From Chloroflexota bacterium (GTDB lineage Bacteria > Chloroflexota > Limnocylindria > Limnocylindrales > CSP1-4): 64,000 nt of DNA. Position 1 is the first letter of the stretch. Every line of letters starts with the position of its first letter. Below the pieces are notes generated by a model. The model was not told the origin of the DNA. It worked only from the letters and a program-made list of their open reading frames with translations, and searched no databases. The position numbers were made by a program, and so were the translations under genes. The stretch spans positions 24,721 through 88,720 of the forward strand of contig CAKKPP010000001.1 of the NCBI GenBank assembly GCA_919901745.1, in the 5' to 3' direction. This document shows, one piece after another, positions 6,901 to 16,141 of the stretch.

Positions 6901-8790
6901 TTGACTCGCTTTCAACGCCTTGCCGCGGTCACCCTGGCGACGACGCTCACGCTCGTGACCATCGGCGTCGCCGTTCGTGCGACGGAATCGGGGCTCGCCT
7001 GCCCGCACTGGCCCGGCTGCTTCGACGGCCGGTTCCTGCCTGCGCTCGAGGACGGTTTCAACGTCTGGGTCGAGTGGATCCACCGAACCATTGCGGCCCT
7101 CATCGGCGTGCTGATCCTGGCCATGGCCGGCGTGGCCGTGCGCGACCATCGGGATCGCCCGAGTCTCGTGTGGCCGTCCGGCGTCGCGGTGTTGCTGGTC
7201 GGATTTCAGGCCTGGCTGGGCCGCGAGACCGTCCGTCTCGGCAACAGCGGCGAGTCAGTAACCGCCCACCTGGCGGCCGCCATGGTTCTTGTCGGCCTGC
7301 TCGCGTATCTCCTGGTTCGGTCGTCCTCGCCGGAGCGACATCCCGGCCCACGCGGGAGTCAGCGGTTCACGCTCCTCGCAGCCTTCAGCGCGGCGTCGGT
7401 GTTCGCTTTGCTCCTGTTCGGTTCGCACGTGACGGCGCAGGGCGCGGCACTCGTGTATTCCGATTGGCCGCTCATGAACGGCAGCCTGATCCCGCCCCTC
7501 GAAGGTGTCGGACCGACGGCCCACATCCTCCATCGATGGGTCGGAGTGGTCGTGGGCCTGGTCGTGGCGGCACTGGCCGTCGCGGCGATTCGAACGCAAC
7601 GCGGCCACCCGACGATCGTCCGCCTTGCGCTGGTGGCGGCCGTGCTCTACCCGCTTCAGGCGGTCGTCGGCGGGCTCCAGGTGCTCACCAGCCTCGACGA
7701 GTGGACGCAGGTCCTGCACGTGGCCCTCGGAACGATCATCTGGACCGCCGTCGCCGCTCTCGCGATCGCCAGCTACTACACGATCCGTGAGCGCGGCGAG
7801 GCGGCGTTCCTCGGCAGTGCCGCGGGGACCGGCCCCGACCCCGATGGTGGCGCGCTGTCGCTCGAGCCCCGGGCGCACACGCGCGGCGCGTCCATTCGCG
7901 CATACATCGCGCTCACCAAGCCGCGGATCATCGAACTCCTGCTGGTGACCACCGTGCCGGCCATGGTCCTGGCGACCCGCGAGGTTCCCGGCATCGAGCT
8001 GGGTCACTGGGCGTGGCTCACGTTCTGGACCCTCGTGTGCGGGACGCTCGCCGCAGGTTCGGCGAACGCGATCAACCAGTATCTCGAGCGGGACATCGAT
8101 GAGCTGATGGCTCGAACCCGCCGCCGCCCGCTCCCGACGCACAGCGTCGCGCCGGATCGCGCGATGGTCTTCGGGATCGTCCTCGGCATCGTCGCCATTT
8201 CCGCGATGACCTGGTTCGTCAACCTTCTCGCGGCGTTCCTGACGCTGCTCGCGATCGCCTTCTACGTGGTCGTCTATACGATCATGCTCAAGCGCTCGAC
8301 GCCCCAGAACATCGTCATCGGCGGTGCCGCGGGTGCCCTCCCGCCGGTGATCGGCTGGGTGGCGGTCACCGGCAGCGTCGGTCTGCCGGCGCTGCTCCTG
8401 TTCGCGATCGTCTTCTACTGGACGCCTCCGCACTTCTGGGCCCTCGCGCTCCGGATCCGCAAGGACTACGCCGCGGCCGGGATCCCGATGCTGCCGGTGG
8501 TCCACGGGATCCCGGAGACGGCGCGCCAGATCGGGCTGTACACGATCCTGCTCGTCGCCATTTCGTTCGTGTTCGCGGCTGTTGCCCAGATGGGCCTCGT
8601 GTACCTCGTGGCCGCGGCCGTGCTCGGGGCGGTCTTCCTGTGGCAGGCGTATCGCCTGTGGCGGGTCGCCGATTCCGAGGATCGATCGACCGCCGGGGCG
8701 ATCCGGTTGTACCGATACTCGATCAGCTACCTCACGCTGCTGTTCGGAGCGATCGCGCTGGACGTGCTGGTCCTCGTCCCGGTCGCCTGA
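6901..8790 (+). CDS. Fused heme A synthase (CtaA) - protoheme IX farnesyltransferase (CtaB)
   Basis: The 629-aa polytopic protein joins the two steps that turn heme B into heme A for cytochrome oxidase. Residues 1 to about 300 are CtaA-like, with the periplasmic pair CPHWPGC near residue 33 and histidines in WIHRT, TAHLA, LHRWVG and LHVALG. From about residue 330 the CtaB domain carries the prenyltransferase motif NAINQYLERDIDELMARTRR near residue 390 and ends IRLYRYSISYL. Such fusions are known in Thermus and some Chloroflexota. The start is taken as TTG 6901, 4 bases after GGAGG; an upstream ATG at 6844 is in frame but would lie within the -10 box. It precedes the oxidase genes. Confidence 0.9.
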   Translation: MTRFQRLAAVTLATTLTLVTIGVAVRATESGLACPHWPGCFDGRFLPALEDGFNVWVEWIHRTIAALIGVLILAMAGVAVRDHRDRPSLVWPSGVAVLLVGFQAWLGRETVRLGNSGESVTAHLAAAMVLVGLLAYLLVRSSSPERHPGPRGSQRFTLLAAFSAASVFALLLFGSHVTAQGAALVYSDWPLMNGSLIPPLEGVGPTAHILHRWVGVVVGLVVAALAVAAIRTQRGHPTIVRLALVAAVLYPLQAVVGGLQVLTSLDEWTQVLHVALGTIIWTAVAALAIASYYTIRERGEAAFLGSAAGTGPDPDGGALSLEPRAHTRGASIRAYIALTKPRIIELLLVTTVPAMVLATREVPGIELGHWAWLTFWTLVCGTLAAGSANAINQYLERDIDELMARTRRRPLPTHSVAPDRAMVFGIVLGIVAISAMTWFVNLLAAFLTLLAIAFYVVVYTIMLKRSTPQNIVIGGAAGALPPVIGWVAVTGSVGLPALLLFAIVFYWTPPHFWALALRIRKDYAAAGIPMLPVVHGIPETARQIGLYTILLVAISFVFAAVAQMGLVYLVAAAVLGAVFLWQAYRLWRVADSEDRSTAGAIRLYRYSISYLTLLFGAIALDVLVLVPVA

Positions 8791-8913
8791 CCCGGAGGTG
8801 TTGCAAGTCCGCGAGGTGAAGCCCGCGGCGGAGGCGTGCGGCTCGCTGTTCCCCACGGGCGAGAGTCTTCCTGCCGCGTGGTAGCCTCTGGTTGGCGTCC
8901 CACGAGCAGGAAC

Positions 8914-9630
8914 ATGATGGCCCGTCCTTCCGCCTCTCATCGTTCGAGCTCTGCAGGCCCCCTCGCGTGGTTGGGCGCGATTCAAGCGGACGACGGCCTG
9001 TTCGTCACCGATGCCGACCAGCGGATCGTCGCCTGGTCGGAATCGGCCGAACTGCTCTTTGGCCGTGCCTCCGAGGACGTGATCGGGCGACCCTGCCACG
9101 AAGTCCTCGGCGCACTCGACCGTCAGCCCCCGTGCGTGCCCGGATGTCGGCCCATCCTGGAGGCTCGCCGAGGGCGTGCGATCGCCCATCCGGACATGGC
9201 GGCTCGCCACGCCGATGGGCGATTGATGCACATCCGACTATCGACGTTCGTCACCCACCACGGTCGCGTCGACGAGGTCGGAGTCGCCGGCCGACGTGAT
9301 CCCAACGGCGCGCCCGATGCGCTGCCGCTCCTCGTCCACCTGGCCCGGCCTCGCACCGTCGCGGGCCACGGCTCCCTCGCGGGGCGCGTCGCGGACGTGG
9401 CCCCGGGGACACAGAGCGATGAGATCCCACCGTTCGTGAACCCGCTCAGCCCAAGGGAGCTCGAGGTCCTCGGACTGCTCTCGACCGGGCGGACAACCCG
9501 ACAGATCGCCGAGCGCCTCACGATCAGCCCGTTCACCGCTCGGAACCACATCCTGAGCATCGAGCGCAAGCTCGGCGCCCACAGCCGGGTCGAGATGATC
9601 TATCACGCAGCACTCAACGGCCTCCTGTAG
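8914..9630 (+). CDS. PAS-LuxR transcriptional regulator
   Basis: This 238-aa protein has a PAS domain (about residues 15-120) and a C-terminal LuxR/FixJ-type helix-turn-helix (about 175-235: LSPRELEVLGLLSTGRTTRQ). The PAS domain carries the Cys pattern PCHEVLG followed by PPCVPGC, seen in PAS sensors that may bind metal, heme or a redox-active group. There is no receiver domain, so it is probably a one-component sensor. Two ATGs (8914, 8917) follow GAGCAGG. It sits between the heme A synthase gene and the oxidase operon, which suggests control of respiration by redox state or oxygen (inference). Confidence 0.85.
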   Translation: MMARPSASHRSSSAGPLAWLGAIQADDGLFVTDADQRIVAWSESAELLFGRASEDVIGRPCHEVLGALDRQPPCVPGCRPILEARRGRAIAHPDMAARHADGRLMHIRLSTFVTHHGRVDEVGVAGRRDPNGAPDALPLLVHLARPRTVAGHGSLAGRVADVAPGTQSDEIPPFVNPLSPRELEVLGLLSTGRTTRQIAERLTISPFTARNHILSIERKLGAHSRVEMIYHAALNGLL

Positions 9631-9875
9631 CTCGTTCCACGGCTGCGACCATGACCCTGCCGGCCTCGGGGACGTCGAGGGTGGGCGGGGATCACCTCGC
9701 GCGGCTGCGGGAGACGTGCGGCCCCTGCGCCGTTGCGGTCCGCTCGTGCGACGGGGCCCTTTGGTGCGAACGCACCATGCCGACAGGGGGCCGGTTCAGG
9801 GAGACTTGCCCGAACGGTTTACGGACGTCCGGCCGACGATTGTCGCGAGCAGCGTGAAGGGAGGGCAGCCACTCC

Positions 9876-10925
9876 ATGCGCCGACACGTCCTGGCGGTCA
9901 CCGGCCTCTGGATCCTGCTCACGGCGGCGGGCATCTGGCTGACGCAGTTCGAGCTTCTGCCGCCCCCTGCGTCGGACAAAGGCGAGGACATCGCCCGGGC
10001 CTTCCGGTTCCTGCTCCTCCTGTCCGTGCCGGTCTTCACGTTCGTCGTCGCCGTCCTCACGTACAGCGTCCTTCGGTTCCGGACGCGGGGACAGCCGGCG
10101 GCCGACGGTTCCGGTAGCGGCGCGCTGATCTACGGCCGCGGCGCAGTCCCCGTCGCGTGGTTTTCGATCACCTCGGCGCTCGCCCTGCTCATCATGGTCT
10201 ATCCCGGCCTGACCGAGCTCCCGAAGATCGCCGCCATCGAGCAGAACCCCGACCTGGTCGTGAAGGTCGAGGCGTTCCAGTGGGCCTGGCGAATCACGTA
10301 CCCGGACCTGGCGCTGGAGACCACACGGGAGATGGTCCTGCCGGTCGACGAGTCGATCCGGTTCGACATCACCAGCCTCGACGTCGTCCACGGATTCTGG
10401 GTACCTGCCTTCGGGATGAAGATCGACGCGGTTCCGGGGCTGACCACCCAGATGTCGATCCGGACGACGACCGTCGGCGACTACTCGAGCGACCCGCTCT
10501 TCCGCCTGCAGTGCTCGCAGCTGTGCGGCGGCGCCCACGCGGTCATGATGCTCCCTGTGCGCGTCGTCACGCGCGACGCGTTCGACGCTTGGGTCGCTGC
10601 GAGCATCTCCGGCGGACCCACGGCGTCGCCGATCGCGGGGGCGACTCAACTCTCGATCTCTGCGGACAAGATCCTGTTCTCGACCGACCGACTCGAGGCC
10701 CCGGCGAACAAGCCGATCACGATCGCGTTCGACAACCAGGACGTCGGCGTGTTCCACAACATCGCCGTCTATGAACAGGGAGGCGACCTCATCGGACAGC
10801 GTACCGAGGTCGTGCTGGGGCCGGTGGCGCAGACCCTGGTTCTGGCGGCGCTCTCGCCCGGCACGTACATCTTCAAGTGCGACATCCACCCGACCACGAT
10901 GGTCGGCACCCTCGAGATCAAGTAG
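9876..10925 (+). CDS. ctaC: Cytochrome c oxidase subunit II with an extra C-terminal cupredoxin domain
   Basis: Subunit II takes electrons from cytochrome c through its CuA centre. The 349-aa protein has two N-terminal membrane helices and a CuA domain with the ligand set CSQLCGGAHAVM near residue 212, plus the histidine of VVHGFW near residue 170. After about residue 250 there is a second cupredoxin-like domain with a possible copper site: FHNIAV near residue 293 and KCDIHPTTM near residue 334. That addition is unusual. No CXXCH heme site is present. The ATG follows AAGGGAGGG. It is first in the operon, 10 bases before subunit I. Confidence 0.93.
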   Translation: MRRHVLAVTGLWILLTAAGIWLTQFELLPPPASDKGEDIARAFRFLLLLSVPVFTFVVAVLTYSVLRFRTRGQPAADGSGSGALIYGRGAVPVAWFSITSALALLIMVYPGLTELPKIAAIEQNPDLVVKVEAFQWAWRITYPDLALETTREMVLPVDESIRFDITSLDVVHGFWVPAFGMKIDAVPGLTTQMSIRTTTVGDYSSDPLFRLQCSQLCGGAHAVMMLPVRVVTRDAFDAWVAASISGGPTASPIAGATQLSISADKILFSTDRLEAPANKPITIAFDNQDVGVFHNIAVYEQGGDLIGQRTEVVLGPVAQTLVLAALSPGTYIFKCDIHPTTMVGTLEIK

Positions 10926-10935
10926 GAGGCGGCGA

Positions 10936-12813
10936 ATGACGACGGTCCCGGCAACGGCCGCCGCCCGAGGCCCGGGGACCTGGGCCTTCCGCTGGATCGT
11001 CCGTGGCCTCCTCTTCGGAGTCGCCGGGTTCGCGATTGGGGCAGCGATGGCCGCGGCCATCCGGACCGCCGCGGGTGCGGAGCCCTGGGACTTCGAGCAG
11101 AACTTCACGCTCGGGTACATGGTCGCCCTGCCAGCCTGGCTCCTGGGCATCGGTGTCTGGGAGCGCTGGGCGCGCGAGTGGCTCGGCCGACCCGTGGCCG
11201 ACGCGGGCCCGTCCGACTGGCGCCGCTACTTCGCGTTCACGCTCGACCACAAGGTCATCGGGGTGCAGTACATCGTCACGTTCGTCGCCCTCTTCCTCCT
11301 CGCCGGCTTCCTCGCCATGGTCCTGCGGGTCCACCTTATGGTTGCCGACGGGAGCGTCCTCGGTGAGCACCTCTACAACAACGTCATGGGCCTGCACGGG
11401 ATCATGATGATCGCGGTCGCGGTCGCCTCCCTCGCCGGCGGCTTCGGCAACTATTTCGTGCCGCTCCTCATCGGGGCGCGCGACGTCGCGTTTCCGCGAC
11501 TCAACGCCCTGAGCTTCTGGCTCGTCCCACCGGTCGCGATCCTCCTCGTCCTGTCGCTGGCCTTCGGTGGCTTCGATTCCGGCTGGACGGCCTACCCGCC
11601 GTTGAGCGTCCGCAACGCATCCGGCCAGGTCCTGTTCAACCTCGCGGTCATCACCTTCGGCCTCTCGTCCATCCTCGGCGGGATGAATTTCCTCGTCACG
11701 ATCCACAAGCTCCGGGCGCCCGGGATGACCTGGGGTCGGTTGCCGATCTTTGCCTGGTCGATCTACGCCATGAGCTGGATCGCCCTGCTCTTCACCCAGT
11801 TCCTCGCGGCGGCCCTGATCATGGTCCTGCTCGACCGGATCGCGGGGACGGCGTTCTTCGACGTCAGCAACGGCGGGGCGCCGCTCCTCTACCAGCACGT
11901 CTTCTGGTTCTACTCGCACCCGGCCGTCTACGTGATGGTCCTGCCGGGCTTCGGAGTGGCCCTCGAGGTCCTCACCCACTTCTCGCGCAAGCCGCTGTTC
12001 GCCTACCGCTGGGCCGTCGCCGGGTTCCTCGGGATCCTCGGGCTGTCGGGGGTCGTCTGGGCCCACCACCTGTTCGTCGCCGGGATACCGGCGGAGCTCC
12101 TCGCCCCCTTCCTCGTCACGACCGAGCTCATCTCCATCCCGACCGGCCTCGTCATGCTTGCCGCCCTCGGCACCATCTGGATGGGACGCCTGTGGCTCCG
12201 CGTGCCGATGTTGTTCGCGCTCGGGGTGGTGTTCAGCTTCCTGATCGGCGGGATCACCGGGATCTTCCTCGCAGACGTTCCGACTGACATGGCGCTCCAC
12301 GACAGCTACTTCGTCGTCGCCCACTTCCACTACACGATCATCGGCGGCGAGATCTTCGCCCTGTTCGCGGCGATCTACTACTGGCTCCCGAAGATGACGG
12401 GGCGGATGTACTCCGAGCGACTCGGCCAGATCCACTTCTGGCTCATGTTCCTCGGCTTCAACGCCACGTTCCTGCCGATGTTCCTCGTGGGCTTCGGCGG
12501 GATGAACCGGCGCGTCGCCTCGTACGAGCCCGCGCTCCAGGACCTGAACGTCCTCGTCTCGGTGATGGCCTTCATCCTCGGTGCGAGCTTCATCCCATTC
12601 GTCGTCAACATGGTCGGGCTGGCCCGGAAGAGTGCTCCCCGCGCGGTCGCGAACCCGTGGCAGGCGCGAACCCTGGAGTGGCAGGTTTCGTCTCCACCGC
12701 CCCTCGAGAACTTCCCGGTCCTGCCGGTCGTCGAAAGCCACCCCTATGACTACGGCGGACCCGCTCCGCGTCATGCGGTCCTGCCGGGTGTCGAGCCGGA
12801 GGCGGCCCAATGA
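10936..12813 (+). CDS. ctaD: Cytochrome c oxidase subunit I, type A2
   Basis: This is the catalytic subunit with heme a and the heme a3-CuB centre. The 625-aa protein starts at ATG 10936, 6 bases after TAGGAGG. Ligands are visible: HGIMMI near residue 153 for heme a, FYSHPAVY for the first CuB histidine with the cross-linked tyrosine, the WAHHLFVAG pair, and HFHYT for heme a3 and heme a. FYSHPAV in place of the HPEV motif marks the A2 subgroup, in which the D-channel glutamate is replaced by a Tyr-Ser pair. The N-terminus carries additional membrane segments. It overlaps subunit III by ATGA. Confidence 0.95.
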   Translation: MTTVPATAAARGPGTWAFRWIVRGLLFGVAGFAIGAAMAAAIRTAAGAEPWDFEQNFTLGYMVALPAWLLGIGVWERWAREWLGRPVADAGPSDWRRYFAFTLDHKVIGVQYIVTFVALFLLAGFLAMVLRVHLMVADGSVLGEHLYNNVMGLHGIMMIAVAVASLAGGFGNYFVPLLIGARDVAFPRLNALSFWLVPPVAILLVLSLAFGGFDSGWTAYPPLSVRNASGQVLFNLAVITFGLSSILGGMNFLVTIHKLRAPGMTWGRLPIFAWSIYAMSWIALLFTQFLAAALIMVLLDRIAGTAFFDVSNGGAPLLYQHVFWFYSHPAVYVMVLPGFGVALEVLTHFSRKPLFAYRWAVAGFLGILGLSGVVWAHHLFVAGIPAELLAPFLVTTELISIPTGLVMLAALGTIWMGRLWLRVPMLFALGVVFSFLIGGITGIFLADVPTDMALHDSYFVVAHFHYTIIGGEIFALFAAIYYWLPKMTGRMYSERLGQIHFWLMFLGFNATFLPMFLVGFGGMNRRVASYEPALQDLNVLVSVMAFILGASFIPFVVNMVGLARKSAPRAVANPWQARTLEWQVSSPPPLENFPVLPVVESHPYDYGGPAPRHAVLPGVEPEAAQ

Positions 12814-13421
12814 ACACGCTCGAGACCAGCGCCACCATGGCAGACGAGCACGGGTCCGCCGCAGCCGCCGCCGACGTTCCCGGACACGAGGGCCACGATC
12901 CTGCCGATGTCGGCCGGTTCGGGCTCCTGCTGTTCCTCTTCTCGGAGTCCTTCCTGTTCGCGGCGTTCATCTCGGCGCGCCTGTACCTCTCCGGCCTGGC
13001 AAAACCCGAGCACGTCAACCTGTCGCTTGGAGTGGTGTTGACGGCGCTCCTCGTCGCCAGCAGCCTGCTCTCGTACCGGGGACTCGCGGCGCTCCGACGC
13101 GGCGACGGGCGCGCCGCCGCGCGCTGGCTCAGCGGCACGGTCCTGCTCGGCCTCGGCTTCGTCGGCGGGGTGGCGATCGAGTGGTCGACCGCGGAGTTCT
13201 CGATCACGAGCGCGTACGGCTCGGCGTTCTATTCGGTCACCGGCCTGCACGCCACCCATCTCATCAGCGGCCTCATCGCCCTGGCCCTCGGGATCCGGCT
13301 TCTTCGCCGCAACCACTTCGCCGCTGGTTCCACCTGGGGGATCCGCGGCTGCATCATCTACTGGACCTACGTGGACCTGATCTGGGTGCTGGTCATCTTC
13401 CCGGTCCTGTATCTGCTGTGA
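12810..13421 (+). CDS. ctaE: Cytochrome c oxidase subunit III
   Basis: This 203-aa protein has five membrane helices after a soluble His/Ala-rich N-terminus of about 35 residues. Signatures are FSESFLFAAF in the first helix, the GLHATHLISG segment, and the C-terminal YWTYVDLIWVLVIFP. It is the short five-helix form lacking the first two helices. It starts within the subunit I stop (ATGA) and is followed 1 base later by the next GTG, so the cluster is tightly coupled. Confidence 0.93.
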   Translation: MNTLETSATMADEHGSAAAAADVPGHEGHDPADVGRFGLLLFLFSESFLFAAFISARLYLSGLAKPEHVNLSLGVVLTALLVASSLLSYRGLAALRRGDGRAAARWLSGTVLLGLGFVGGVAIEWSTAEFSITSAYGSAFYSVTGLHATHLISGLIALALGIRLLRRNHFAAGSTWGIRGCIIYWTYVDLIWVLVIFPVLYLL

Positions 13422-13422
13422 C

Positions 13423-13995
13423 GTGAAGCTCCGGGCACTTCTCCCGTCTTCTCGCCCCCGGATCACCGTGAACCGCCCGATGATCACGTTCATCGGCGGT
13501 GCGCTCATTGCCGGCGCGATCAGCGGCGGGCTGCTCGGGGTGATCGCATGGAGCGCCTTCGCGTCGACGGCCGAGGCTCGGGTCGCGGAGCGAGTCGTCG
13601 TCGCCATCCAGGCCGGGACCGGTGATCGACTGGCCAGGGGCGACGTGGCCGGAAGCTCGGCCGGCGCTGCCGGGCTTCCGCCGAGTGCGGTCAGACTGGC
13701 GACGGGCGATACCCTCGTCCTGCGCAACGACGACGGCCGGGCCCACCGCGTTGGCGCCTACACGATCGCGCCGGGCGCCATCCTCGAGCTGGCCGTGACT
13801 GCCGCCGACTCCGGCACCTTCCAGTGCTCCTTCAACGCGGCCGGGAGATTTTCGCTGGACGTGGTTCCGCCGCTCCAGCCAGCGACCGTGATCCTGCCCG
13901 CGATCCTCATCGGCCTGCCAGTCGGAGGGGTCGCCGGGCTCGTCGGCTGGATCGCCCGTGCCATCGGGGAGCCGGACGTCCCGATGGCCGAGTAG
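13423..13995 (+). CDS. Membrane-anchored cupredoxin-like protein of the oxidase operon
   Basis: This 190-aa protein has an N-terminal membrane helix (about residues 22-44), an extracytoplasmic domain of about 100 residues, and a C-terminal helix. The domain has the cupredoxin look of a histidine after a DDGRAHR turn and a cysteine in FQCSFNAAGRFS. The fourth copper ligand (Met) is not obvious, so copper binding is uncertain. It could be an electron carrier or a CuA metallochaperone. It starts at GTG 13423, right after the subunit III stop. Confidence 0.65.
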   Translation: MKLRALLPSSRPRITVNRPMITFIGGALIAGAISGGLLGVIAWSAFASTAEARVAERVVVAIQAGTGDRLARGDVAGSSAGAAGLPPSAVRLATGDTLVLRNDDGRAHRVGAYTIAPGAILELAVTAADSGTFQCSFNAAGRFSLDVVPPLQPATVILPAILIGLPVGGVAGLVGWIARAIGEPDVPMAE

Positions 13996-14008
13996 CCGGA
14001 GAGCGACG

Positions 14009-14725
14009 GTGGGTGAGACGATCCAGGACATCCGGGCGGCGCTGCTGAGCATCCTCGAATCGATCCTCGTCCCCGACTGGGGGGCGGTCGTCGCGCTCAT
14101 CCCGTTGGTCCTCCTCGGGGCGATCATCCTCGGCCTGGGTTCCATCGCGCGGCGGTGGCTCGAGTACTACCTCACCCAGCCCGTGCCACCGCGGCCAGTC
14201 TCGAGAGAACCGGCCGACCTCCACACCGAACTGCGGCGACGGGTCGCGCTCATCCCGGTCGGCGCGATCCTCGTCGTCCTGGCCATCTCGGTCCTGCCCA
14301 CCCGGATCAGGGGCATCCCCCAGGTCGGGCCGGACATGCTCGTACTTGTCGCGGGAATCGTCGTCGCTCTCGTGGGGACCGGACATGCAGTACGGGCCGC
14401 CGAGTCCGCCGACCGACATGACACCGACTCTGGCTATTCGTCGGCGTCGCGGTCCCTCCGGCCGTCCCTCCGGCGGTCCCTCCGGCGGCTTGCCGCAGAG
14501 CGCGACCGGATCCCGCGCCCGGTTCAACCGCTGGCAGGCGTGGTCGCCGGCGCGGCCATCGTCGCGGGCGCCTTCGTTCTTGCCGGCGGATCGCCGGCCC
14601 GTGGCGCACTCCCCGAGGTCGCCGTCGCACCGCTCCTCGTCGGAATCCTGATCGCGCTCGGCTCGGTCGTTGCCGCGGTCCGCGCCTGGGAGCGCGATGG
14701 ACAGCGTTCGGGTGCAAACCTGTAG
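14009..14725 (+). CDS. Polytopic membrane protein at the end of the oxidase operon
   Basis: This 238-aa protein has four or five hydrophobic segments (around residues 15-40, 85-105, 115-135, 180-200 and 210-230) separated by Arg/Ser-rich loops. The GTG start follows CCGGAGAG. I do not recognise the family. Its position 13 bases after the cupredoxin-like gene suggests it is an accessory or assembly protein of the oxidase. Confidence 0.6.
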   Translation: MGETIQDIRAALLSILESILVPDWGAVVALIPLVLLGAIILGLGSIARRWLEYYLTQPVPPRPVSREPADLHTELRRRVALIPVGAILVVLAISVLPTRIRGIPQVGPDMLVLVAGIVVALVGTGHAVRAAESADRHDTDSGYSSASRSLRPSLRRSLRRLAAERDRIPRPVQPLAGVVAGAAIVAGAFVLAGGSPARGALPEVAVAPLLVGILIALGSVVAAVRAWERDGQRSGANL

Positions 14726-14885
14726 GTCGAGGAGCCGAAACGGTGGCCAAGCCGGCTCCGCCGGCGACGCGATCGGCGATCAGCCCGACTTCATGCGGGT
14801 TCCCACCCGAACGCGCGCGCGAGATCGTCGGTCTGGATGACCCGTCCGGCAGGAAGCGGCGGCCCTGTGGTTCACACGCGGCTCG

Positions 14886-14891
14886 TATCAT
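14886..14891 (+). promoter_or_regulatory. Possible -10 hexamer TATCAT upstream of the DAO-family gene
   Basis: TATCAT is the only promoter-like element I find in the 237-base gap 14726-14962. It would leave a leader of about 65 bases containing GGGAG before GTG 14963. No -35 element is clear, and the rest of the gap shows nothing recognisable. Confidence 0.3.
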
Positions 14892-14962
14892 GGGGGCGAC
14901 CGCTCGCCCTTCATGCTCGGGTTGTCCCCGCAGCGGTCAGAGCAGACCGGGAGACCGCGGGC

Positions 14963-16135
14963 GTGATCGAAGTGGCCGATGTCATCGTCGTCGGGGCCGG
15001 CGTCCAGGGCGCCAGTCTCGCCTTCCACCTCGCAGAGCGCGGCGCTTCCGTGCTGGTCATCGAGCGGGGGTCGGTCGGTGGCGAGGCGACGGGGCGCTCG
15101 TCCGGCTTCGTGCGGATGCACTACGACCTCGAGATCGATGCGCGGCTGGCCTGGGCCTCGTACCCGTACTTCGCGGACTGGGCGGGCCGCGTGGGTCACG
15201 GCGACTGCGGTTTCGTCCGGACCGGATTCGTCCAGCTGGTGCCCGCGACGCTGGACGACGACCTCCGGGCGAATGTCGCCATGCACCAGCGGATCGGGAT
15301 CCGGACGAGCACGATCGGACCGGCCGAGCTGGCCACGCTCGCCCCGGGGATCGTCACGGACGATGTCGGCGTGGCGGCCTACGAGCCCGACTCCGGCTAC
15401 GCGGACCCGGCCGGGACGGCATCCGGGTTCATCGCCGCGGCGCGGGCCCGCGGTGCGCGGCTGGTCCAGCGCTGCCGGGTCGAGACGGTGGTCACCGACG
15501 GCGACCGGGTGATCGGGGTCGACACGGCGCAGGGGAGGTTTGCCGCTCCGGTGGTCGTCGATGTCGCGGGTGCGTGGGCGGCCGCGCTGGCGCGCACGGT
15601 GGGCGTCAACGTGCCGGTCCAGTCCTGGCGCCACGACACCGCGTACTTCGGACTCCCGCCGGGACGGACCACCGACTTCCCGATCGTCATCGACGACATC
15701 AACGGCGTCTATTTTCGCCCGGAGGGCAGGGACCTCCTGCTCGTGGGCCTGGAGACGGACAACCTCATCGGCGGTTCACCGGACCGGCCGATGGCGGCAA
15801 TGTCCGGGGACGTCGCAGAGCAGATGGCGGAGCGCGTCTGCCGGCGCGTCCCGTGGATGGGAAGCGGAACGTTCAGGACTGCCCACGGTGGCCAGGACGG
15901 GATCACGCCGGACCAGCGCCCGATCATCGACAAGGCGGGTCCGGAGGGCTTCCTCCTCGCCTGCGGGTTCTCCGGCACGGGGTTCAAGACCGCCCCGGCC
16001 GTCGGAGCGAGCCTGGCGGAACTCATCCTCGACGGACGGTCACGCACCGTCGACCTCTCCGCCTACGCGCTGCGCCGGTTCGCCGAGGGTCGGCCCCTCG
16101 TGGGCGAGCATCCGTACGGGCTCCTCTGGCGCTGA
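14963..16135 (+). CDS. FAD-dependent oxidoreductase of the DAO family (sarcosine/glycine-oxidase type)
   Basis: This 390-aa flavoenzyme begins with the FAD-binding motif DVIVVGAGVQGASLAFHLAE at residues 6-25, and ends with the family's second FAD segment (DGITPDQRPIID, then GFSGTGFKTAP). Length and motifs fit sarcosine oxidase beta, dimethylglycine or D-amino-acid oxidising enzymes. The substrate cannot be read from sequence. The GTG at 14963 follows GGGAG and puts the Rossmann motif at the usual position; an in-frame ATG at 14837 would add a poorly conserved 42-residue leader. An MttB-family methyltransferase lies 5 kb downstream, but no shared operon links them. Confidence 0.8.
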   Translation: MIEVADVIVVGAGVQGASLAFHLAERGASVLVIERGSVGGEATGRSSGFVRMHYDLEIDARLAWASYPYFADWAGRVGHGDCGFVRTGFVQLVPATLDDDLRANVAMHQRIGIRTSTIGPAELATLAPGIVTDDVGVAAYEPDSGYADPAGTASGFIAAARARGARLVQRCRVETVVTDGDRVIGVDTAQGRFAAPVVVDVAGAWAAALARTVGVNVPVQSWRHDTAYFGLPPGRTTDFPIVIDDINGVYFRPEGRDLLLVGLETDNLIGGSPDRPMAAMSGDVAEQMAERVCRRVPWMGSGTFRTAHGGQDGITPDQRPIIDKAGPEGFLLACGFSGTGFKTAPAVGASLAELILDGRSRTVDLSAYALRRFAEGRPLVGEHPYGLLWR

Positions 16136-16141
16136 TCCGTG

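Noticed and set aside
9651..9857. Short open frame of 68 codons between the PAS-LuxR gene and ctaC
   Set aside because: No ribosome binding site, no motif, and composition like other chance frames.
14726..14962. tRNA or other RNA gene in the gap before the DAO-family gene
   Set aside because: A GGGTTCCCACCC segment recalls a T-arm, but no acceptor stem or anticodon arm fits around it.
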